This document shows positions 57,043-64,000 of a stretch of DNA of 64,000 nucleotides, in pieces. Position numbers and translations under genes: made by a program. The DNA lies in NCBI RefSeq assembly GCF_011801125.1, contig NZ_CP046171.1, positions 5,952,001-6,016,000 of the forward strand, written 5' to 3'. The DNA comes from Nocardia brasiliensis (lineage in GTDB: Bacteria; Actinomycetota; Actinomycetes; Mycobacteriales; Mycobacteriaceae). Each line of letters begins with the position of its first letter. Within the stretch, counting starts at the first letter, position 1. The notes below the pieces were generated by a model. It was given only the letters and a program-made list of their open reading frames with translations, ran no database searches and was not told the DNA's origin.

Positions 57043-60000
57043 TCAACGCTGGGGCCCTGGAGTCCACAGAGGCCAACCGGGGGGTCTATATATATCCGAG
57101 GAACCGTCCTTGTTTTTGCCCAGTACAATCGCGCCAACCTGAATCCCGACTAGTGCAGCGGCTATCCCCGTCGGTATCGCCGCCGCCGGATTGACCGCAG
57201 CCAAAAGGCCAAGTACTGACATACTTAACAGCCCCCCGCCCTCCAGTTTGCTAACAATCCCGGACTCCAGGTGCAGATGTTCGAAGATCAAAACTCTCTC
57301 ATAGTAGCTGCCGTCGCCGAATTCCCACCGTGACGAACCGATCTCGTCACCTCGCTCGCTGCCAGATGGTTGAGTACCGAATATTTCGCCGATCATCGCT
57401 CCGATTTCAGCGACCGCGGACACCACATCCTGTATGGCACGCTCGATATCTTGTTGGGCCGTCGTGCCCGTGAGGTCGAAGGTGTTGATGGGGTCGGCGT
57501 TGACGTAGTCATAGCTGTTCGCGGATCCTCCAAGGACTGGGTCTACCTGAAGGAATCGACCAAGGATGGGCAAGTAGGTGCGTGCGCCCATTTCCAGTGC
57601 TTGCTGGCTGGCGACGTGCTCGACCGGGACTGTGTTTTGGCCGAGCCACCCGAAGTCCATGCCGCCCTCGGCAGTGGCTGGTTCCGGGATGTCGCCGAAG
57701 GCGCCGGTGGCCGGGTCGATGTTTCGACCGTATGGGTCATATAAGCGGATGGCGCCGGTACGGACGGCGGCTCCATCTGTGGTGAACAGGATGTCGCCGT
57801 GGATGTTGGGATAGGACCAGTTGGTTGCCTTGTCCTGGCTGTAGTTCTTGGTAAATACCGCCCCACCAGGCAGTTTCAGTACTCGTTGGCGAAGGTTGCT
57901 TGAGCTGTCGAGAATGAGATCGGGGCCACCTTCGTCGGAAGTGAAACCGTAACGGGTGACTTGTGCGGGGTTGCTACCGTCTTTGACCGTCCGCGCCACG
58001 ATGCGGTCGTCGACCCCGCGCGTGTAGGTGACCTTGCGGCCAGCGGCTGTACTGGTGGATACGTGCCGAAGAGTGGAATCGTAACCAAGGGTGTCAGTGC
58101 CGACCATGGTTGCGTTGCCATAGCTGTCGTAGGTGAACGACAGGTCAGTGGCGCCTGTGGTGGACAGGAGGCGGTCGGCGTCGTCGTAGCAGTAGTTGGT
58201 GGTGACTGCGGGGGCGCCGTTGAAGCTGTCGGTGAAGGAGGTGCGGTTGGTGTTCAATCCCGCCTTCTTGTTCGGCCCACAGCCGTTATCGCCATCGAAA
58301 CGGAAGGTCAACTGATGGAACGGCACGTTGGCCGCGACCAGGCGTCCCACACCGTCGTAGGTGTAGCTGTAGTCGTACGGTTTGCCGGGATTGGCTGTGT
58401 CAGTGACCTTTTCGTCGATGATGCGTTGGTCACGCAATCGGGTGACCGTGCTGGCGAGGGTGGAGCCCGATACCTTCCATGACAGGCCTGTCGTTGAGCC
58501 GGCGTCGTTGTGGGTGATCGCGAGGTTGGATCGGTTGCCGTAGACGACCCTGTCCAGGATTCCCGCGTTGTAGCCCGGGGTTGCGACCCGGGCCCCGTCG
58601 AGGTCTAGGCCGGTCAGCCGCGACGCGTCGTCCCAGTGGTAGTTCAGGGTGGAGGTAGCCGTCTTGACTGCGGTGGTTTCACTGATCTTGCGACCTGCAC
58701 CGTCGTAGGTGGTGGTGGTGACCCCGCTTGCGTCGGTGTAGGCCACGGTCTGGCCGAGTAGGTCGATCATGGTGGTGGTCGATCCGCTGTTGTCGCTGAC
58801 CTTCAGCTTGAGCGGGTTGCCGCCGACAGCATGGTCATATGTGACGGTCCGTGCCGGTTGGTCCCCCATCGCCGGGAACGACTTCTTGACAATGCGTCCG
58901 CGGGCGTCATAACTGACGCACGACCAGGGCTCGTTGTTGGTACGAGTGGCAACCATCAAGCCACGAGCGTCGTAGACCGTCTCGATGACATTCGCCGCTC
59001 CATCTGAGTTTTTGGCTCCAGTGGCTGTTTTCAGCTGGCCGCCCTGATAGACGGCTGCGGATTTGGCGTCACACGGATTAGCGCGGGATTCGTTGTCGCC
59101 GTAGTAGACCGAAGTGCCACGCTTGTCGGGGTTGGCGAGGTCGCCAGCCGGCAGGTTAGCGGCGAGTTCCCGCAGGAACCCCTGACCGGGCTTCTCGAAC
59201 AACTTGCGGCCCGTCAGGTTGACTCCGCCCGGGTCGCCGGTGGTGGAAACGGCCAGACCGAACACCGGGTCGATCCCGTTTTTCGGGTCTGAAAAGTCGG
59301 TCGATATCTTCTTCGAGGGTGCGCGTTCTGAACCGTTATGGCTGATGTTGCTTGTCTCCAACCCGTAACGGGGCTGGAGGTTCTGGCCCGGCACGGTCAC
59401 TGCGCTACCGGAACCTGGTGGTGTCCAGGTGAAGTCGAGTGCTCCGGTTTTGCCGCCGCGGTTGTAATAGTCGACGCGGATCCGATGCCAGCTGTCGGCG
59501 GTCTTGTTCGTGTAGGTGCGCGCGACTGCGGTGCTGCGTTTGTCGGTCCAGCTGTCCACGATCAGCACGTCGTCGATCCACAATCGGGCTCCGTCGACGA
59601 CGGTGAATCCGAGCTTGTACTCACCGGTCGCGGGGAATTTGACCTCGCCCATGAATCGGCCCGACCAGCCGTCCTTGTTCGCGATCGGCGGGGCCGATCC
59701 CCAGTTGCGTTTCAGGGTGCCGTCAGGGCTGCCGACACCGGTGCCCCACTCCTTCGGGACACCCGCGGTGAACGGGTTGTCGTAGAACGCGGACTCCAAC
59801 CCGACCAGATTCTCGTCATAGCTCTTGCTGACGTGCGGCATGGTTCGAGCGCACTCTGGTTTGGGCAATTGCCCGTTGAAGCAATGCTCGGGGGCCGGAC
59901 CGTACTCGCTAGACGGGCGATCGGCATGATCGTAGATCACCGTCGAACGCCGACCGGTCGTATCGACCGAGGCTGTCTGCTTGTCTTTGGCGTTCCATTC

Positions 60001-62262
60001 GGCGCGGACGGTGTCCCCGACGGCGTCGGTCGAGGCGAGCAAGCGTCCGGCATCGTCCCAGGTGACGGTGCGGTCCGGTGGCGAGTTGAGTCCGCCGGTC
60101 CCGTCGATGTTGACGATCGATTTCCGGTTGCGTAGGTCGTAGCCGTAGTAGTGGGTGGGCCGCTTTCCCAGGTTGCCGCCATCGGGGGACGGTCCGGTGA
60201 CAGCGACGGCGCGCAGGCGCTCGGGCACCCCGGGTTCTTCGACGAACTTTTTGTACTGGATTGCCGTGTGTACGAGCGCCTGGGAGGGGAACTGTTGGAT
60301 CGAAGCCCAGTCGTGGCCCAGGTTGCCGCGGACAAAGCTCAATGGCCCGATACTGGCGAGCAGTTCCTGGCGTTTGATTTCGCTGCTGGTCTCGCGATAT
60401 TCCTGCTGAACGTCGGCCAGGTTGAGGTAGCTGAAGTCCTGGATGGCCGCGCCCGGGTTCTCGATCCGAGCCAGCACGTTCAGCAGATACCACAACCGTG
60501 TTTCGGTGCCATCCCAATAGGTGATGCGGCACAACTGCTGTAAGGGAGCGGAATTGGCGCCCGGCGGTAGCGACGCCCCGCCGTAGCAGGCGTTACTGCC
60601 GTCCGTGTTGTAGTACAGCTTGTGCGAGCGGCCCGATACCGGATCGACGATCTCGGTCAGCCGTGACGGGGACCCGTTGTAGCGGTACTGCAACGACGCG
60701 GGTCTCTTGCTGTCGAGCACGGTCGAGACTTCGGCGAGGGTGCCGTCGGCATGAAACAGCGACACCACACCGTTCTCCGAAACCGACAGTCGGCCCTTGG
60801 TATCGAAGGCCACCACACCATCGCGGCCCGGCGGTGCGCGATAACCACCGGCAGTCTTGGCCCAGCTGTGTTTGCCGCCCGCACCGTCGGTGAGCACCAC
60901 CGCACCATCGAGCATCGCGGCGTGGCTGTAGGCACTGGCCGGCATCGCCAACGTCCAGCCCGCAGGCAACGGCGCCGGATCAGCGGGATACAGCCACTGT
61001 GACGGCACGATCCGCGGCACCAGATTATGTATGCGCAGACTCGGCGCGCCCTGAGTGCTCTTGACCCACAACACCATCGCCGGTGGGTCAGCGGAATGGT
61101 GATACAGCTCGACCTTGATCGGCACCCGCTGACCAGCGGCCAACGTCACCTCGTCGTCACGTTTCGGACCAGCCTCGGTAAATTTGTCATGGAAGATGCC
61201 CCCGGCCTCAGGGTTGTTGTAGACCAGTCGATCGCCGACCCAGATCTTCGCTCCAGGGGTGTGCGCTCCGGCGAAGCGATAGTCGCCGGCGACCGGGGCC
61301 TGGAAGTAGCCCTCCCACCGGATCACGTACCAGTCATCGACCAGCCCGGGCGGCAGCGGGTCCCGGTTGGTCTCGTCATTCCACTTGTTGCCCCAATGCA
61401 GATCCACCTGAGATTCGGTGCGCACCAGCACCGGAACGTCACCGGGGACCCCGTTGTGGGCGGGATCGTTGAAATAGGACGCCCGCACACCCCCGGGCGC
61501 ACTTTGGCGGGAGTTGTAGGCGAACGTCACCCCCGCGTGCCCACCCAACGCCGAGAAAATCGGTCCCGGGGCATCGAAACGGACATTGCCGTTGAACAGG
61601 TTCACCGTCACCGGCCCCAGCGAATCGGTCGGGGTCGGACCCGGATCACCCGTGCGCTGATCGATGGTGAAATGACCGACCCAATCCGCCGGTGTCGGTA
61701 TCTGCGCATCCTTGGCTACGGTCTCGACGGTCCAGGTGTACCGGCCGCCGTTCGCCACCACATTTCGAGGCACCGTCCACTGCGGATCCGGCAGACACCC
61801 CGACTGCGCCACACTGCCCGTACGGCCGTCGAAACCGGTCGAGACCTTGAAGCAATACTTCGTGCCCTCCGCAGCACCGGTCACGGCGACCTTCAACATG
61901 GGTGTCTCGGAAGCCAGAATGGCGTCATCGGCGGGAGCGACCAGCACCGTCTTCGGGCCCTCCTGTGCCCGCTGCCTCGGACCCACACCAGGACTGTCGA
62001 CCGTCCCAGCGCGCGCCAACGGCACGAAATCGGCATCGAGCAGAGGGGTATCCGGCTCGAGCTCGAGCTTCGAGGACGGGCTGTCCCCCGAGGCCAACAA
62101 CGGCACAGCCCGCGGCGTCAACGGAGCCGCCGTACCCGGCGGCGACACCATTATCTGCGCCAACGTCGCGACCAGCAGAACTGACAGCGCCACCGCGCTC
62201 GAGCGATACCAATTAGCAGGGAACCAACGCACCGAGGCGTTGCCCTGACGGCGAAGATTCAT
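57043..62262 (-). CDS. Large secreted RHS/YD-repeat protein with two PA14 domains
   Basis: A 1739-residue protein. The start at ATG 62262 has GGAG four bases upstream, and a signal segment (SAVALSVLLVATLAQIMV) follows. PA14-type beta domains lie at about residues 260-417 (ASYFNDPAHNG, FAGAHTPGAKIWVGDRL) and 820-952 (FYDNPFTAG, VVDGARLWIDD). They are separated and followed by YD/RHS repeats that should form a closed shell. The RHS core ends with ARTYLPILGRFLQVDPV and DYVNADPINTFDLTG. The last 140 residues form a tip unlike the core, with an aromatic acidic stretch and a long hydrophobic segment. Such tips are often toxins in polymorphic systems. No obvious immunity gene follows. Confidence 0.9.
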   Translation of the reverse strand: MNLRRQGNASVRWFPANWYRSSAVALSVLLVATLAQIMVSPPGTAAPLTPRAVPLLASGDSPSSKLELEPDTPLLDADFVPLARAGTVDSPGVGPRQRAQEGPKTVLVAPADDAILASETPMLKVAVTGAAEGTKYCFKVSTGFDGRTGSVAQSGCLPDPQWTVPRNVVANGGRYTWTVETVAKDAQIPTPADWVGHFTIDQRTGDPGPTPTDSLGPVTVNLFNGNVRFDAPGPIFSALGGHAGVTFAYNSRQSAPGGVRASYFNDPAHNGVPGDVPVLVRTESQVDLHWGNKWNDETNRDPLPPGLVDDWYVIRWEGYFQAPVAGDYRFAGAHTPGAKIWVGDRLVYNNPEAGGIFHDKFTEAGPKRDDEVTLAAGQRVPIKVELYHHSADPPAMVLWVKSTQGAPSLRIHNLVPRIVPSQWLYPADPAPLPAGWTLAMPASAYSHAAMLDGAVVLTDGAGGKHSWAKTAGGYRAPPGRDGVVAFDTKGRLSVSENGVVSLFHADGTLAEVSTVLDSKRPASLQYRYNGSPSRLTEIVDPVSGRSHKLYYNTDGSNACYGGASLPPGANSAPLQQLCRITYWDGTETRLWYLLNVLARIENPGAAIQDFSYLNLADVQQEYRETSSEIKRQELLASIGPLSFVRGNLGHDWASIQQFPSQALVHTAIQYKKFVEEPGVPERLRAVAVTGPSPDGGNLGKRPTHYYGYDLRNRKSIVNIDGTGGLNSPPDRTVTWDDAGRLLASTDAVGDTVRAEWNAKDKQTASVDTTGRRSTVIYDHADRPSSEYGPAPEHCFNGQLPKPECARTMPHVSKSYDENLVGLESAFYDNPFTAGVPKEWGTGVGSPDGTLKRNWGSAPPIANKDGWSGRFMGEVKFPATGEYKLGFTVVDGARLWIDDVLIVDSWTDKRSTAVARTYTNKTADSWHRIRVDYYNRGGKTGALDFTWTPPGSGSAVTVPGQNLQPRYGLETSNISHNGSERAPSKKISTDFSDPKNGIDPVFGLAVSTTGDPGGVNLTGRKLFEKPGQGFLRELAANLPAGDLANPDKRGTSVYYGDNESRANPCDAKSAAVYQGGQLKTATGAKNSDGAANVIETVYDARGLMVATRTNNEPWSCVSYDARGRIVKKSFPAMGDQPARTVTYDHAVGGNPLKLKVSDNSGSTTTMIDLLGQTVAYTDASGVTTTTYDGAGRKISETTAVKTATSTLNYHWDDASRLTGLDLDGARVATPGYNAGILDRVVYGNRSNLAITHNDAGSTTGLSWKVSGSTLASTVTRLRDQRIIDEKVTDTANPGKPYDYSYTYDGVGRLVAANVPFHQLTFRFDGDNGCGPNKKAGLNTNRTSFTDSFNGAPAVTTNYCYDDADRLLSTTGATDLSFTYDSYGNATMVGTDTLGYDSTLRHVSTSTAAGRKVTYTRGVDDRIVARTVKDGSNPAQVTRYGFTSDEGGPDLILDSSSNLRQRVLKLPGGAVFTKNYSQDKATNWSYPNIHGDILFTTDGAAVRTGAIRLYDPYGRNIDPATGAFGDIPEPATAEGGMDFGWLGQNTVPVEHVASQQALEMGARTYLPILGRFLQVDPVLGGSANSYDYVNADPINTFDLTGTTAQQDIERAIQDVVSAVAEIGAMIGEIFGTQPSGSERGDEIGSSRWEFGDGSYYERVLIFEHLHLESGIVSKLEGGGLLSMSVLGLLAAVNPAAAIPTGIAAALVGIQVGAIVLGKNKDGSSDIYRPPGWPLWTPGPQR

Positions 62263-62937
62263 CACACTCCACAATCCCCGAGCCCATAGACGGGCAGCGT
62301 AAATCCGACAGAACAGCAGCAACAGGATCAATCCATTCCAGACGGCATTCGTGATGCCAGAGCTACACGTGCCGCGACTCGCGGCACAGTCGCGGAATTC
62401 AGTGCCTTACTTCAAGCTCCCGTTCAGAACTGATTCTCCAATTCACTACCGGGCCAGCATGTTGGAATCGACGTACCGATCAGTCTGCGGCGCACTCGAA
62501 ATAAACATGCAGTCCATGCCGATTCGACACACCGGGCAGCCACCGACGCAGCAAACAGAAGAGACCGGACGTCAAATAGCCTGATCAGCAGGACATCCCA
62601 CAGACTCGGCCGTCGTGCCGATCAAGCACGCTCGAAGTGCAGGCGTACAACGTTGCTGCGCAACTGTTTGAAGACCTTTAAGGCGCTATTCATCTATGCA
62701 CGCTCCCCCGACACGGGATTGACTGATACCGAACGACATTAGGACGAATACCCCGCCCTCCGAATAACGGTACAGTTAGATCAAATGGGGAACCAGCGTC
62801 CATGCCGACTGGGGAGCCGGACACAGCAGCCGCGGCGACGTCCGGCGCCCTGGCGCACAGCCACCTACCGTCGGATGCCAAGATAGAACGAACCAGTGTC
62901 TCGTGGTTCTGTTTATCTTACAGGGTGATTGGGTGTG
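62263..62937. other. Non-coding gap between RHS gene and IS remnant
   Basis: About 675 bp with an AT-richer composition. Short frames (for example 62351-62584 plus) have no ribosome site or recognisable domain. It may hold the RHS promoter and the left end of the decayed IS630-type element near 62880-62937, but I could not define terminal repeats. Confidence 0.45.
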
Positions 62938-63578
62938 GTGTTTACTGTCGGAGTGGAGTTGGCGACGGATCAAGTGGCGGAGTTACGCGGGCTGGTGAAA
63001 AACCCGGATATACCTGCGTCGGTGGGTACTCGGGCACGGATCGTGTTGTGACGCGGAGAGAATCGGACGAAGACCGAGATCGCGGCGCTGGCCGGGGTGT
63101 CGCGGCCGACGGTCGATGCATGGCTGGCCCGCTACGAAGCGGACAGGATCGCCGGGCTGCTTGACCGCAAGCGCGGGGCTGGGCGTGAGCAGGTGCCCGC
63201 CCGGATCCGGGCTCGGATTCTGGCGGCGACGCGGACCAGCCCGCCGGCCGGTTGTCGCAGTGGTCGAGCCGGGAGATGGTGAAGTTCATCGCCCGCACCG
63301 AGGGCGTGACGGTGTCGCGGCATTACGTGGCCAAACTCTGGGGCGAGACCGGGCTGAAACCGCATCGCCAGGGCACGTTCAAACTCTGTCGCGACCCGGC
63401 CTTCGCCGACAAGGCCGCCGACGCCGTCGAGTTCTACCTGGACCCGCCCGGCGGGGCAGTGGTACTCACTGCATGGACGAGAACCCCAGGTCCAGGCCCT
63501 CGACAGGACCCAGCCGGGTGCTGCCGATCTGCTTCGAGATGACCGAGAAACGCACCCACGACAACATGACACTAGGCG
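62938..63578 (+). pseudogene. Decayed, truncated IS630-family transposase
   Basis: From GTG 62938 the frame reads an IS630-type N-terminus, stops at TGA 63048, then continues in another frame with TEIAALAGVSRPTVDAWL (helix-turn-helix) and DRIAGLLDRKRGAGRE. After a further shift near 63240 come LSQWSSREMVKFIARTEGV, HYVAKLWGETGLKPHRQG and AVEFYLDPPGGAVVL. The DE-x motif region DENPRSRPSTGPSR and EKRTHDN follow in a third frame, after which homology ends. The catalytic C-terminal third is missing. Confidence 0.85.
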
Positions 63579-63738
63579 GCAAGTCAATGGTCCTGCTGTG
63601 ATCCCGGACACGCTCCGGCCGGCGAAATTGCCCAGAGCTTGCGCTTTGCCTGCGGGGTCGATCGCCAGCGCATAGCGACAGCGGCCGTCTGGCGTGCCCG
63701 ACGCGAACTTCCCGGCCGCGACCGGCAGTATGTCGGCC

Positions 63739-64000
63739 ATGCGCGTACTCATCCAGCTTCGCCCATCCGTCGATGTGATTACCGCAGTGGCCGATCGCGC
63801 CGTTCCGGTCGCCACGGCCGATGTCGCCGGACACCTGTCCGGCATCACGCTCGACCAGTCCTACGCCCCGGTCGCGGTGCCGAAGCCGGTGCCCGCCGCG
63901 GCCGCCATCGAGCGACTTAGCTACTCACTGGACCCGGTGGACGCCACGGTGGTGGTGCGCGGCGAGATCGCCGACGACGACCTCGTCCGGGGCCTTACCG
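63739..64000 (+). CDS. Start of a protein, probably the propeptide region of an S8-type peptidase
   Basis: An open frame from ATG 63739 (or ATG 63730, three codons earlier) to the window end encodes 87 residues, MRVLIQLRPSVDVITAV onwards. The composition is protein-like, with alternating beta-type segments (VDATVVVRGEIADDD). I recall this kind of N-terminus from actinobacterial S8 serine peptidases, but the catalytic domain lies outside the window, so the function is tentative. No ribosome site is evident, and the start overlaps a minus-strand ATG (CATG). Confidence 0.55.
   Translation, partial: MRVLIQLRPSVDVITAVADRAVPVATADVAGHLSGITLDQSYAPVAVPKPVPAAAAIERLSYSLDPVDATVVVRGEIADDDLVRGLT

Noticed and set aside
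62351..62584. 77-codon plus-strand frame between the RHS gene and the IS remnant
   Set aside because: No ribosome site or family features; probably chance in AT-richer DNA.

Overview
The window looks like chromosomal DNA of a mycolate actinomycete, most likely Nocardia. The reasons are the high GC content, GTG/TTG starts behind GGAGG-type ribosome sites, IdeR-type iron boxes, a mycobacterial-type split b/b' ATP synthase stalk, an LppP/LprE lipoprotein, a group II truncated globin and a secreted protein with an MGKH-type N-terminus. Species-level identity cannot be read from the sequence.

Layout. 1-5.7 kb: the start of a secreted protein, a stand-alone LigD-type polymerase/primase, a cytochrome P450, a SAM methyltransferase, an aldose-1-epimerase relative and a membrane-anchored metallophosphoesterase. 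5.8-11 kb: a tightly overlapped BMP-type nucleoside ABC importer (lipoprotein, double ATPase, two permeases). 11.5-14.1 kb: an ATP synthase operon containing only membrane/stalk genes (atpI, a, c, b, b'). It ends in a terminator with no delta, alpha, gamma, beta or epsilon gene. 14.3-24.4 kb: globin, beta-lactamase-fold protein, lipoprotein, YdcF protein, ArsR regulator, AurF-type diiron protein, secreted lipase, DinB and SGNH proteins. 24.5-30.3 kb: two adjacent secreted repeat-rich proteins (a CAP protein with a Pro/Gly and Trp-Asp tail, and an acidic-repeat protein), a LysR regulator, a secreted hydrolase and a glycine-rich secreted protein behind an iron box.

30.5-52.1 kb is a complete-looking mixed catecholate-hydroxamate siderophore locus. 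It encodes ornithine N-hydroxylase, a free aryl carrier protein, isochorismatase, 2,3-dihydro-DHB dehydrogenase, DHB-AMP ligase, an EntS-type exporter, a siderophore-binding lipoprotein, a 4477-residue NRPS and a siderophore-interacting reductase, with iron boxes at the divergent dhb promoter and upstream of the reductase. Specificity residues read by eye predict DHB, then a D-configured cationic residue, glycine and N5-hydroxyornithine, a heterobactin-like peptide. The NRPS carries an extra C-PCP unit with no adenylation domain between the first and the glycine modules.

52.1-64 kb: a purine nucleoside permease-type lipoprotein and 6-phosphogluconate dehydrogenase, followed by a rearranged zone. 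This zone holds a decayed IS1380-type transposase, a YtrA-type GntR regulator with a membrane partner, a very large secreted RHS/PA14 protein with a distinct 140-residue C-terminal tip, a decayed IS630-type transposase, and the start of a probable S8-type peptidase that runs off the end.

The two most notable systems are the siderophore assembly line with its A-less module and the F0-only ATP synthase operon.
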